DNA of 64,000 bases from Flammeovirgaceae bacterium. Its GTDB lineage: Bacteria; Bacteroidota; Bacteroidia; Cytophagales; Cyclobacteriaceae. The stretch's first letter is position 1; each line of letters starts with the position of its first letter. Positions 21,225 through 32,597 of this stretch are shown here, in pieces. The DNA lies in assembly GCA_016709845.1 (NCBI GenBank), contig JADJMA010000011.1, positions 88,366-152,365 of the forward strand, in the 5' to 3' direction. The notes below the pieces were generated by a model. It worked only from the letters and a program-made list of their open reading frames with translations, ran no database searches and had not been told where the DNA came from. The position numbers and the translations under genes were made by a program.

Positions 21225-22953
21225 TTAATACCCTGGATTTTGTGTTAGCGTAGGTTGTCCATTCACCTGACTATTCAATATCTCCTGAATTGGAATAGGG
21301 AAATATTCGTGTTTACCAGGAACAAATGTAACTCCGTTCAAGTAGCTCCGCTTGCTTCCTTCAACAGCATAATAGGCATTGAGTGTAGGACCAGCAACAC
21401 CCCAGCGAACCAAATCAAAACGTCTATGGCCTTCCATTCCAAATTCAAGACGTTCTTCAAATTGAACGGCTTTTCTGGCGGTTGCCTGATCTGGAAAGGA
21501 AACATAAAGACCGATCAGGTAATTAGCAGCAGGTGTTACACCATCTGCCAACTTAACAAAACCAGCAGGTTTGGCGGCTCTGGCCCGTATTTGATTTACA
21601 TACCCCATAGCAGCAGGTAAATCGTTCTCTTCTACTGCAATTTCGGCAAGCCAAAGCAGTACATGTGAATAGCGAATCATGCGGTAATTGTTTGCATTCA
21701 AACGAGGATTGCTGGCAAACGTATTAGTACCCACATCTGATCTATACATAACATGTTTCTTTGGCGAATAAGGTCCACCGTAAGCTTGATCACGTATGTA
21801 TGATTTACCTGGGTGAGTACCCCAATCCAAAAATGGAATTCCTCTGCGACCTACTGTCCAATCTAACCGGGGGTCTACAGTGCCTGCATAAGGTGTGAAA
21901 GGAGCCGTAGCTTCAATTCCTTGGTCATTCGTTATATCACTATCATTGAATGTGTCAAGTAGTGGTAAGCCGCTTACATCTGTTTTAAATGAATTAACCA
22001 GATTTTGCGAAGGTTGAAAGAACCCGCAACAGGTTGTTACCCCACCACCACCATAAGGATAGTTAAGTGTAGCACCAATATTACCATTCTCTCCGTTTGG
22101 TGCTCCATCATTAACAGAATTCTGTACTTCAAAAATAGATTCTGCATTATTATTTGTAACTGCTCTGAAATTGTCACGGTAGCTATCCATCAGTTTATAC
22201 TTGTTACTGGCCACGATTTCTTCAAGCAATGTTTTCGCTAACGCGTATTTTGATGGTCCTTGAAATAGATAAGCCTTTGCTAGTGTAGCAGCAGCTGCCC
22301 ATTTTGTGGCTCGTCCTGGCTGGCTTTGGCTTGTTGGCAACTGGTTATACGCTTCTGTCAAATCTGCTTCGATTTTGGCCAGATATCGACATTATTTGGA
22401 ATCTTCGTGCTCTCGAGATCATTTGGATTATAAATCACATCATCGATGTAGGGCACATTGTTATACATTTTCTTCAATTCGAAATAAAAATGTCCACGCA
22501 AAAACCTGGCCTCGGCAATAATTTGCAGGCGTTCTGCATCCGTGATATCTGTTACCTTAGGCAAAATCTGTAAAACATCATTACAACGAGCAATCCCATC
22601 GTACATGCCACGCCATTTTCCTCTGAAATAAACATTATCGGAAGTACTGGCACCTTGTTCTATCAATGAGATGGGAGGCTGATCTCCGGCAATGGTACCC
22701 TTATAGGCATCATCCGAGGCCACACTCCATACCCAATTGTCAGCACTAGACTGATAGGAGCGATAGGCCCCTTCGGCAGTTGCCCATCCATCCAACAAAG
22801 AATACGCACCTGTTAAAAGTGAATTTACTCCTTTACTGTTTTGCAGAGATGCGTTACTTAGAGCCGCTTTAGGTGCTACCTCCAGAAATGAATCCGAGCA
22901 CGAACTCACCAGGGCCAGAAAAATAGTTCCTATTATTATATTGATTTTTTCAT
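21225..22953 (-). CDS. SusD/RagB family lipoprotein (two frameshifts)
   Basis: Surface lipoprotein partner of the upstream SusC. The largest pieces are 22358-22909 and 21225-22361. The ORF at 22909 starts inside the signal peptide; adding one A to the A-run after ATG at 22953 gives MKKINIIIGTIFLALVSSCSDS with a proper lipobox (VSSCS). A second break near 22361 joins ADLTEAYNQLPTSQ to the previous piece. C-terminal half has QFEERLEFGMEGHRRFDLVRW, a standard SusD phrase, ending PTLTQNPGY. About 575 residues. This is the main SusD family rather than SusD-like_2. Confidence 0.9.
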
Positions 22954-22993
22954 CTTTTTAGTATTTACAGTGAATGATATAAGATTGCTATAA

Positions 22994-25900
22994 TTAGAAA
23001 CTAAGTTTACACCAATAAGATATTGTTTCGCTGCCGGATAAGAACCACCATCCACACCCAACTGGCGGTCATTGCCCGCACTATAATTGCGAAGGTTAAT
23101 CTCCGGATCCATGCCCGAATACTTTGTGACGGTAAAGAGATTTTGGCTTTGCACATAAACTCTCATCGAGCCCATTCCAATCTTGCTTATTAATGTATGG
23201 GGCAGATTGTAGGTCAGCTGAACATTCTTCATCCTGAAATAAGATCCGTCTTCCAGATAATAAGAAGAAGGGAGGATGCTTACCTGATCACTTGATGTTA
23301 ACTGAGGTAAAACAGCGTCTGTTTTACCCGGACTCCAGGAATCATATAACATACGTGTGCTTCTGTTTCCTCCAAATGTTGGAAAGTCCGTCCAGTACTT
23401 CACGTAATTAAAAATCTGGTTGCCTTGTACACCCGTTCCAAGCAATGCTAAACTAAAATTCTTATAGTTTACATTAACATTGATACCATAACTAAAATCA
23501 GGATGCGGGTTGCCAATGATCGATAAATCTTTTGTGTTGATCACACCATCTTCGTTTACATCTCTGAATTTAAACCTTCCCGCTTTGTTTTGATTAGCTC
23601 CTAAATTATTTACAGGGGCAGCGGCTGCTTCATCATCAGATTGAAAAATACCATCTATCGTGTAACCAAAGAAGGATGATATAGGATAGCCTTGTTGGGT
23701 GACTACAAAGTTTTGAATGCGTTCGTCATTGATACCAAAATACTGTGTTGCCGCATCTCCTGTTGTCTTCATAACTTCATTTCTATACATACCAAAGTTT
23801 CCACCTATGCTGTAGGTAAGTTGACCGCCCATGGCCTGGCCATTGTAGCCCAGGCTTAAGTCAATGCCACGGTTTCTCATCTCACCTATATTCTGAAAGG
23901 GCACCGAGGCCACACCAGATGTAAGCGGGGCTTGAACCGGGAATAACATATCTGAAGTCAGGCGAGTATACCAATCAATAGCAAAATCTACTTTATTGCT
24001 AAACAAGGTGGCATCCAATCCTAAGTTTGTAGAGGTGGTTGTTTCCCATTTGGCTTTAGCATTTCCAAATTGAGTTAACTCATACCCTGGAATAGCAGAA
24101 GTATTTGAGCCCTTAAGGTCATAAAAGGAAGTAGCCGGATTGGTAGAATAAATAGTAAGTGCATTATAGTTTCCAATTTCCTGATTTCCGGTTTGCCCCC
24201 AACCCACTCTGAACTTGGCACGATTCATCCAGGAACTCCAATTGGCTGCAAAACCTTCTTCTGAAAAAACCCATCCTGCGCTTACCGCAGGGAAAACCGC
24301 TGAACGATATTGTTCTGCAAAACGAGAGGATCGGTCTCTGCGGATGGTTGCGTCAAATAGATATTTATTAGATAACGAGTAATTCACCTTGGCAAATTCA
24401 GAAGCCAATGACCAGTTGGATGCACCCCGTTGTTAGTCTGTACGCCTGTACCACCACTCAGGTATCGGTTTTCAATATCATCGGAGGCAAAGTTGGTGCG
24501 TGAGGCATCAAAAAATTCATAGTAGTCTTTGATGGCCTCCGTACCGATTAAGAAATTAAACCTATGTATGTCCCCAACTTTAAAGTATAGTTCAGTGTGT
24601 TATACCAAGTCCATGTCCACTCATAATTATTGGAGGTCGTCAAACGGTTAGATCCTGTGGCTTCGGTTGATTCAATATCTCTAATGGTATAGTTCCTGAA
24701 ATTGAAAGTATTGTAATCAATACCAAAACTGGTTTTAGCGGTTAAGTTCTCTAGAATGTCTACTTCAGCATAGATATTGCCAAACAAACGAAGTTCTTTT
24801 TGGAGATTGTCTTTGTTTCGCCACAGATCTCCCATAGGATTGCGCGAATTATCAAGGTCCGTACCGCGTGTACCTCCAAAGTTAACACCACTTACATCAT
24901 ACAGGAACGATGGGCTGAATACGGAAAGCGAAAGAAGTTGGTTGCTCTCACTATTATTACCTCCTGGCTGATTCACTCTCACCATAAGCTATCTGGAAGT
25001 TTTCACCAATTCTCACTCGCTTGTTAATATTGAACTCTGTGTTGGTACGAAGTGAGTAACGCTTGTAATTGGTGTACATCATAATTCCCTTCTGATCAAA
25101 ATAATTCATTGAGATGGCATAGCGTCCACTTTCGTTTCCACCCGAGGCTCCTATTTGGTGGTTCTGAATGGGGGCAGGATTATAGATTTCATCCAACCAA
25201 TTGGTGCCTTGCTTATTTGCTTTTGTAATCAACCATTTAGTCTTGTTGAACTCAGCTCCATCTATGTCTGAACTGTAATTGATGTAGTTTCCATTGGCAT
25301 CTTGTGCAACTCGTGGATCGCCCTCCATGGCTCCGGCCGGAAAAATGTAATCTGGAATTACCGGTGAAGGTCCATTTCCAAATTGAGCATGGGCAGGATT
25401 TCCATTACCCCCAACTGCACCGGCATTTATTCTCGACTCCCAGGTGAGTTTAGCATACTCGTCTGTATTCAACATGCTTAATGTTTTACCCGGCTGTTGT
25501 GTGCCATAGTACATATCATAAGTGAATACAGGCTTACCTGATTTCCTTTTTGTTGTCACGATGACTACCCCATTACCGCACGCGATCCATAAATTGAAGC
25601 TGCTGATGCGTCCTTCAACACTTGCATGGTTTCAATATCATTCAAGTTGATCGTATTTAAATTGCCCTTGGTAGGAAACACCAACAATAACAAAGAGTGG
25701 TGAATTATCATTGATCGTACCGAACCCACGGATGCGCACCATCACACCTCCACCCGGACTATTTTCGTTACCCACAGTTACCCGGCCACCTTTCCTTGCA
25801 AAGCTTGTCCAAGATTCGTTAAAGGGGTGGTGTGAGCAACTGCTTGCTGTCAATGGATGCAATAGCACCCGTAATGTCTCTTTTTAGACTGACTGCTATA

Positions 25901-26233
25901 CCCAGTAACTACAACTTCCGAGAGAAAACACATCAGGCTCCAGACCACTGTAATATTGGACTGTTCACCTACCGGTACCTCTTTAGTAAGGCCCAGCCAA
26001 CAAATGAAAAACCAATACTGCATTGGAAGCGGGATATTGATACTGGAAATTTCCCTGAACGTCACTGACGGTTCCATGGCTGTGCCTTTTACAAGAATGT
26101 TGACTCCGGGCATGCCCTGCACTTTCATCAGTAACACGACCCGTTAGTTTCGCTCCTGCGAAAACCCGGAAAAAATTGAAAAGAAGAAGCAAACCAAACA
26201 GCAGCTGCTTCCGAATTTGTAATGTCTAAACAT
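22994..26233 (-). CDS. SusC/RagA outer-membrane transporter, copy A (many indels)
   Basis: TonB-dependent transporter paired with the downstream SusD. The C-terminal ~1.4 kb (22994-24408) is clean, with SDMLFPVQAPL and a barrel end that becomes QYLIGVNLVF when one T is restored near 22998, giving a stop at 22994. Towards the 5' end indels become frequent: breaks near 24420, 24960, 25560 and repeatedly from 25640 to 26233. The start codon at 26231-26233 is aligned with that of copy B. It carries a segment (about 24484-24727) that copy B lacks. Best read as the true 3' part of one susC gene whose 5' part is better represented by copy B. Confidence 0.8.
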
Positions 26234-28545
26234 AATTTTTGGGGTTAAGTGAAAAAGGGGATTACCTAATATAAGATGGAATATAAAACATTCTTTTAAA
26301 CATTTTTTAAAAGATGTTTAAAAGTTTATTACAGGAACAGTCGAAAACATATTTGTTAAAACTGACATGTTCAATCAATAAGTGCAGCTTTTAATTTATT
26401 GCTAAACAAGGTGGCATCAAACCTAAGTTTGTAGAGGTGGTTGTTTCCCATTTGGCTTTAGCATTTCCAAATTGAGTTAACTCATACCCCTGGAATAGCA
26501 GAAGTATTTGAGCCCTTAAGGTCATAAAAGGAAGTAGCCGGATTGGTAGAATAAATAGTAAGTGCATTATAGTTTCCAATTTCCTGACTTCGGTTTGCCC
26601 CCAACTCCACTCTGAACTTGGCACGATTCATCCGGGAACTCCAATTGGCTGCAAACCTTCTTCTGGAAAAACCCATCCTGCGCTTACCGCAGGAAAACCG
26701 CTGAACGATATTGTTCTGCAAAACGAGAGGATCGGTCTCTGCGGATGGTTGCGTCAAATAGATATTTATTAGATAACGAGTAATTCACCTTGGCAAATTC
26801 AGAAGCCAATGACCAGTTGGATGCACCCCCGTTGTTAGTCTGTACGCCTGTACCACCACTCAGGTATCGGTTTTCAATATCATCTCAAAACTGGTTTTAG
26901 CGGTTAAGTTCTCTAGAATGTCTACTTCAGCATAGATATTGCCAAACAAACGAAGTTCTTTTTGGAGATTGTCTTTGTTTCGCCACAGATCTCCCATAGG
27001 ATTGCGCGAATTATCAAGGTCCGTACCGCGTGTACCTCCAAAGTTAACACCACTTACATCATACACAGGAACGATGGGCTGAATACGGAAAGCGAAAGAA
27101 GTTGGTTGCTCTCACTATTATTACCTCCTGGCTGATTCACTCTCTCGCCATAAGCTATCTGGAAGTTTTCACCAATTCTCACTCGCTTGTTAATATTGAA
27201 CTCTGTGTTGGTACGAAGTGAGTAACGCTTGTAATTGGTGTACATCATAATTCCTTCTGATCAAAATAATTCATTGAGATAGCATAGCGTCCACTTTCGT
27301 TTCCGCCCGAGGCTCCTATTTGATGGTTCTGACTGGGGGCAGGATTATAGATTTCATCCAACCAATTGGTGCCTTGCTTATTTGCTTTTGTAATCAACCA
27401 TTTAGTCTTGTTGAACTCAGCTCCATCTATGTCTGAACTGTAATTGATGTAGTTTCCATTGGCATCTTGTGCGACTCGTGGATCGCCCTCCATGGCTCCG
27501 GCCGGAAAATGTAATCTGGAATTACCGGTGAAGGTCCATTTCCAAATTGAGCATGCAGGATTTCATTACCCCCAACTGCACCGGCATTTATTCTCGACTC
27601 CCAGGTGAGTTTAGCATACTCGTCTGTATTCAACATGCTTAATGTTTTACCCGGCTGTTGTGTGCCATAGTACATATCATAAGTGAATACAGGCTTACCT
27701 GATTTCCCCTTTTTTGTTGTCACGATGACTACCCCATTACCAGCGCGCGATCCATAAATTGAAGCTGCTGATGCATCTTTCAACACTTGCATGGTTTCAA
27801 TATCATTCAAGTTGATCGTATTTAAATTGCCCTTGGTAGGAACACCATCAATAACAAAGAGCGGTGAATTATCATTGATCGTACCGAACCCACGGATACG
27901 CACCATCACACCTCCACCCGGACTATTTTCGTTACCAACAGTTACCCCGGCAACCTTTCCTTGTAAAGCTTGTCCAAGATTCGTTGAAGGGGTGGTGAGC
28001 AACTGCTTGCTGTCAATGGATGCAATCGCACCAGTAATGTCTCTTTTAGACTGACTGCTATACCCCGTAACTACAACTTCCGAGAGAGAAACCACATCAG
28101 GCTCCAGACCTATTGTAATGTTGGACTGTTCACCTACCGGTACCTCTTTAGTAAGGTAGCCAACAAATGAAAAAACCAATATTGCATTGGAAGCGGGGAT
28201 ATTGATACTGAAATTTCCCTGAACGTCACTGACGGTTCCAGTGGCTGTGCCTTTTACAAGAATGTTAACTCCGGGCATGCCCGTATTACTTTCATCAGTA
28301 ACACGACCCGTTAGTTTTCGCTCCTGCGAAAACCCGGAAAAAAACACGAAAAGAAGAAGCAAACTAAACAGCAGCTGCTTCCGAATTTTGTAATGTCTAA
28401 ACATAATTTTGGGGTTAAGTGAAAAAGGGGATTACCTAATATTATAATGGAATATAAACATCTTTTAAATATTTTTTAAAAATGTTTTAAACTTTATTAC
28501 ATGAATAGTTGAAAACATATTTGTTAAAAATCGACATAACTTCAT
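23965..28545. repeat. Tandem near-duplicate of susC 5' region (~2.2-2.4 kb units)
   Basis: The unit at about 23965-26370 (internal susC to 140 bases upstream of its start) recurs at about 26372-28545. The copies match almost base for base apart from scattered single-base differences, many 1-base indels and a ~245-base gap in the second copy. The join lies at about 26360-26395, where upstream sequence of copy A runs into the middle of copy B. Indels are densest on both sides of the join. Confidence 0.85.
26391..28404 (-). pseudogene. SusC/RagA copy B, 5' part only
   Basis: The first 325 residues (27427-28404) read cleanly: signal peptide, carboxypeptidase-like domain (GRVTDESNTGMPGVNILVKG), TonB box area SEVVVTGYSSQSKRDITGA, and plug with MVRIRGFGTINDNSPLFVIDG. 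After that the frame breaks repeatedly (near 27550, 27240, 27060, 26880), about 245 bases are missing near 26884, and the gene ends without a barrel terminus at about 26390. If real it is a truncated duplicate; more likely it is the 5' half of the same gene as copy A, left unmerged in assembly. Confidence 0.75.
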
Positions 28546-28577
28546 TAAATCTTACATTTACCTTCTAGCTTAAAAGT

Positions 28578-29524
28578 GTGAATAGAAAGGAACAACCTTT
28601 GTCTAGTCAATTTATAAAATCAGTTTCTGCTCAATTGGGTTTTAGCTATTGTGGAATTTCTAAAGCTGAGTTTTTAGCTGAGGAAGCTCCAAGGCTCGAA
28701 GCCTGGCTGAAAAAAAAACTACCAGGGAAAAATGAGTTACCTGGAAAATCATTTCGATAAGCGCCTGGATCCCACACTGCTTGTACCGGGAGCCAAATCA
28801 GTAATCAGTCTTATCTATAATTACTATCCTGAAAAAGATCTAACCAAAGAAAATCCAGATACTTTTAAAATTGCCAAGTATGCTTATGGAGAAGACTATC
28901 ATCAGGTAATAAAGGATAAACTCAAAATCTTTCTGGAGAGAATTCGAGAGGAAGTTGGACAGGTTGAAGGGCGGGCGTTTGTGGACTCAGCTCCGGTGCA
29001 CGAACGAGCGTGGGCAAAAAAATCAGGATTGGGTTGGACCGGGAAAAATAGTTTACTGCTCAATCGCAGCATGGGCAGTTTCTTTTTTCTGGCAGAATTA
29101 ATTATTGACTTGGAATTAGAACCGGATGCTCCAATAAAGGATTATTGTGGCACTTGCACAGCCTGTATGGATGCCTGTCCGACAAATGCTATACCTGAAC
29201 CTTATGTGGTTGATGGAAGTAAGTGTATTTCCTATTTCACTATTGAACTGAAAGAAGAAATCCCTGCCTCGGTAAAAGGAAAATTTGAAAATTGGATTTT
29301 TTGGATGCGATATCTGCCAGGATGTGTGCCCCTGGAATAGTTTTTCAAAACCACATAGCGAACCTCGGTTTGCACCGCCCGACAATCTGAAGAAGATGGC
29401 ACAAACCGATTGGATCGAATTAACAGAAGAAGTTTTCAAGACATTATTTAAAAATTCGCCAATCAAACGAACCAAATTCGAAGGCCTTAAACGGAACATT
29501 GCCTTTATAAGTTCTAAAGATTAG
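28578..29524 (+). CDS. queG: Epoxyqueuosine reductase QueG (two frameshifts)
   Basis: Cobalamin- and iron-sulfur-dependent enzyme for the last step of queuosine synthesis in tRNA. Three pieces join: 28578-28760 (GTG start), 28732-29340 and 29285-29524, about 315 residues. Visible: DSAPVHERAWAKKSGLGWTGKN, first cluster CGTCTACMDACPTNAI, KCISYFTIELK, and second cluster CDICQDVCPWN, which appears only after repairing the break near 29305. The first break is near 28725 in the A-rich stretch. Not coupled with other queuosine genes here. Confidence 0.93.
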
Positions 29525-29599
29525 AATAGCATTAAATCTGATCATTCTTGGATAAGACTGGCTATTTTGGTTGCCTTCATTAACATTTTGCAAAAAAAT

Positions 29600-29621
29600 A
29601 AGTCCTGCAAAAGCAGGACTT
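29600..29621 (+). terminator. Hairpin terminator after queG
   Basis: Nine-bp perfect stem (AAGTCCTGC / GCAGGACTT), AAAA loop, A-rich on the left and T-rich (ending ATTTTT) a few bases to the right. It lies between convergent queG and the small ORF, so may serve both. Confidence 0.65.
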
Positions 29622-29648
29622 AAACTTTAATTTTTGACTTTTAAAATA

Positions 29649-29840
29649 TCAGACTCGTACAAAACAGCGATTTAAAATCGCCTCGTGCTCTCTCGCATAG
29701 TTGGCATAGCACCAACGCTGGAGATCCTGGATTTCCTCTGCTATCAGCATTTTGATAGCTTTTCGCAGCTCTTTCTCAAAAAGCCGCGCGTCAAAACTCA
29801 CCCTACTTAGGATGTTCTTTACGTAACTGAGCATCTTCAT
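29649..29840 (-). CDS. Small conserved-looking hypothetical protein, 63 aa
   Basis: Basic, helical small protein (MKMLSYVKNILSRVSFD...). It contains a FEKELRKAIKMLIAEEIQDL helix and a WCY...ILNRCF C-terminal part. No signal peptide or membrane segment. It has its own space between a terminator and the divergent batD promoter, which supports a real gene. I recall similar short proteins in Cytophagales but cannot assign a function. A second ATG two codons in is an alternative start. Confidence 0.6.
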   Translation of the reverse strand: MKMLSYVKNILSRVSFDARLFEKELRKAIKMLIAEEIQDLQRWCYANYAREHEAILNRCFVRV

Positions 29841-29908
29841 TTAAAAATTTTGTAAGTACGTTGTGCAACTGAATGTTTGCGTTGCTGCTATGAAGATACA
29901 AAAGCAAA

Positions 29909-29938
29909 TTGAAGAGTGAAAAGAAGAATTTACTTTTG
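29909..29938 (+). promoter_or_regulatory. Bacteroidota-type promoter of batD
   Basis: TTG (29909-29911), 19 bases, then TACTTTTG (29931-29938), matching TTG-N19-TAnnTTTG. It places the transcription start near 29945 and supports the batD start at 29972 over a TTG start at 29909, which would lie inside the promoter. Confidence 0.75.
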
Positions 29939-29971
29939 TATAATGCAACGAGTTGCGGAGTTAATTGCGCT

Positions 29972-31420
29972 ATGAATTATTTTTATAAAACGATCTTTTT
30001 AATCTCTTTACAGTTACTTGCCTGGGTGGCCTGGGGTCAGGATAACGTGCAGATAACGCTGGGTCCCGATGAAATCGGTGAAAATCAAGCCTGGACCATA
30101 ACCGTAACCGTTAATAACGACCGATTACGGAATTATGACAACTTTCCCGATATCGAGAGTTTTCGTAAACGTGGCACCTCTACCCAATCGCAAACCAGCA
30201 TTGTAAACGGCCAAGTAAGCTCAACCCAGAGTATTATTATGACCTATCTGCCCTCCGGGCAGGGCACCGTCAATGTTCCGTCATTTAAAATGAAAGTTAA
30301 TGATCAGGTCTTTTCCGTTGCCGGGAAAAAAGTAAAAGTGGGCGCTTCTGTGCAATCGCAACAACGCGATCCCTACCGCAGTTTTTTTGATCGTGACCAA
30401 GGGGACGACTTTTTTGGTCGTGGTGATACGGAGTTTGTAGATGTTAAGGAAGACGCATTGCTCACCTTAACCACCAGCAAAGAGGAAGTTTATGTGGGCG
30501 AAGGATTCACTACCACCTTATCCTTTTTGGTAGCAGACAATAATCGTGCGCCTATGCAATTTTATGAACTCGGGAAACAACTGGCTGATATTTTGAAAAA
30601 ACTGAGACCTGCTACCTGCTGGGAAGAAAATTTTAACATTGAAAATATTGAAGGTGAGCATATCGATATTCAGGGAAAAGGATATACGCAATACAAAATT
30701 TATCAGGCCTCCTTTTATCCACTCAACACACAGGCTATCGAATTTCCAAACATTGGGTTAAAGATGATCAAATTCAAGGTGGCCAAGAATCCTTCCTTTT
30801 TTGGTCAGAATAGGCAGGAGGATTTTAAAACGTTTTATTCAAAAACCAAGACAGTTAAAGTAAAGGAATTGCCGCCTCATCCTATGCGCGATGCCGTTGC
30901 CGTAGGTGATTACAGGCTAGATGAAAAAATTGGTTCTACTGAGTTACAAACCGGCCAAAGTGTATCTTATGAGTTTCGCATATTCGGTGAAGGAAATATA
31001 TCATCGGTGGAAAAGCCTACTCTTATTAAAGATAATGTATTTGATTTTTATGAGCCAAATGTAAAGCAGAATATCAACCGCGAACGTAACCGGGTAACGG
31101 GTACCAAGTCCTTCAACTATTTTATGATTCCCAAAGAGCCCGGAACCTATAACCTGGCGAATTATTTTCAATGGGTATTTTTTAATCCTAACACAAAAAA
31201 GTACGACACCCTGCGGTCGCATTATACCGTATCCGTGATTGGAGAGAGCAAGAAAAATCAGTTCATTGAAAGCACTGATCTGGGGTCATTTTATGATCGC
31301 ATCGATGCCACCGACAACACAATAAAAAATGCACATCAAAATGACTGGATGAAAATGGGATTTAACCTATTTATTGTAATTATGTTGGCCGCATCGGTCT
31401 ATCTTGTATTTCGCAAATAA
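29972..31420 (+). CDS. batD: BatD family protein
   Basis: Membrane-anchored periplasmic protein of the Bat (Bacteroides aerotolerance) group, 482 residues. Signal peptide (about 1-23, ending WAWGQ), several beta-sandwich domains, a Gly/Asp/Phe-rich linker (RDPYRSFFDRDQGDDFFG), the phrase ILKKLRPATCWEENFNIENI seen in this family, and a C-terminal membrane helix (about 460-478). Usually encoded with batA, batB, batC and a MoxR ATPase; none of those is here, so it stands alone before aroC, whose start is 3 bases after its stop. Intact. Confidence 0.85.
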   Translation: MNYFYKTIFLISLQLLAWVAWGQDNVQITLGPDEIGENQAWTITVTVNNDRLRNYDNFPDIESFRKRGTSTQSQTSIVNGQVSSTQSIIMTYLPSGQGTVNVPSFKMKVNDQVFSVAGKKVKVGASVQSQQRDPYRSFFDRDQGDDFFGRGDTEFVDVKEDALLTLTTSKEEVYVGEGFTTTLSFLVADNNRAPMQFYELGKQLADILKKLRPATCWEENFNIENIEGEHIDIQGKGYTQYKIYQASFYPLNTQAIEFPNIGLKMIKFKVAKNPSFFGQNRQEDFKTFYSKTKTVKVKELPPHPMRDAVAVGDYRLDEKIGSTELQTGQSVSYEFRIFGEGNISSVEKPTLIKDNVFDFYEPNVKQNINRERNRVTGTKSFNYFMIPKEPGTYNLANYFQWVFFNPNTKKYDTLRSHYTVSVIGESKKNQFIESTDLGSFYDRIDATDNTIKNAHQNDWMKMGFNLFIVIMLAASVYLVFRK

Positions 31421-31422
31421 CC

Positions 31423-32497
31423 ATGAACTCTTACGGCACACTTTTCAGGATCAGTACATTTGGCGAATCGCATGGCCCGGCCATTGGTGTAATCATCGAT
31501 GGCTGCCCGGCAGGATTATCCATTGATGAAAGTTTTATTCAATCAGAATTGAACCGGAGAAAACCCGGACAATCAAAAATAACTACGCAGCGCAAAGAAG
31601 ACGATACGTTTAAAATTCTTTCGGGAGTATTTGAAGGACAATCTACTGGAACTCCTATTGCTTTAGTGATTGAAAATCAGGACCAGCGCAGCAAAGATTA
31701 TTCACACATACAAAATACGTTTCGTCCATCGCATGCCGATTTTACTTACGAAAGTAAATATGGTGTTCGGGATTACCGTGGTGGTGGGCGCAGCTCAGCG
31801 CGTGAGACAGCGGCTCGCGTGGCTGCCGGAGCAATTGCAAAATTGATTTTAAAAAAATCGGGTATTGAAATTAATGCTTTTGTTTCGCAAGTGGGGGCTT
31901 TAAAAGCGCCTCCCTATACACAACTTGATTTATCTAAGACAGAAGACAATATTGTTCGGTGTCCCGATTCGGCCACAGCCATAAAAATGATTGCGCTCAT
32001 TGACGAAGTGAGACTAGCACGGGATACCATTGGTGGAATTGTTACAGGCGTAATTAAAAATTCGCCCGTTGGATTAGGAGAACCGGTGTTTGATAAACTT
32101 CATGCTGAGTTAGGAAAAGCAATGCTTAGCATTAATGCGGTGAAAGGGTTTGAATATGGTAGCGGCTTTGAGGGTGTGCACCTTGCGCGGCTCGCAACAC
32201 AACGATGAATTTTTTAATGAGGGTGGAAGAATCCGCACAAAAACGAATCACTCGGGTGGCGTGCAAGGTGGAATCAGCAATGGAGAAGATATTTATTTCA
32301 ATGTTGCTTTCAAGCCTGTAGCCACTATTATGCAAGATCAACCCAGCGTTGATAAAGAAGGTAACGAAGCCATTGTATCCGGCAAAGGAAGACATGATCC
32401 CTGTGTTGTTCCACGCGCGGTACCCATTGTGGAAGCCATGGCCGCTTTGGTGATGGTCGATTTTTTATTGCGTAGCAAGGTGGCTAAACTCAGCTAG
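31423..32497 (+). CDS. aroC: Chorismate synthase (one frameshift)
   Basis: Converts 5-enolpyruvylshikimate-3-phosphate to chorismate using reduced FMN, the last shared step to aromatic amino acids. About 355 residues. Visible signatures: GESHGPAIGVIIDGCPAG, YRGGGRSSARETAARVAAGAIA, and after the break NHSGGVQGGISNGE and GRHDPCVVPRAVPIVEAM. The frame breaks near 32180, where TLRGSQHNDEFFNEGGR continues in another frame. Translationally close to batD (3-base gap). Likely a sequencing indel. Confidence 0.94.
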
Positions 32498-32597
32498 TCC
32501 TTAGCCTCTACAAAGTGTAATACAACCGCTTACATTTTTAAACCGGAATAAATCCGATTCGGGTCGCGATTCCTTTTCAATTCTGTTAACTTTAAAG

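Noticed and set aside
22994..28404. Two paralogous susC genes in tandem
   Set aside because: Identity extends to upstream bases and errors peak at the join; no separate susD for the second copy.
29909..29971. Longer batD N-terminus from a TTG start
   Set aside because: It overlaps the promoter and would put 21 hydrophilic residues before a good signal peptide.
32498..32597. Terminator after aroC
   Set aside because: Only weak short pairings without a T-tract; not supported.
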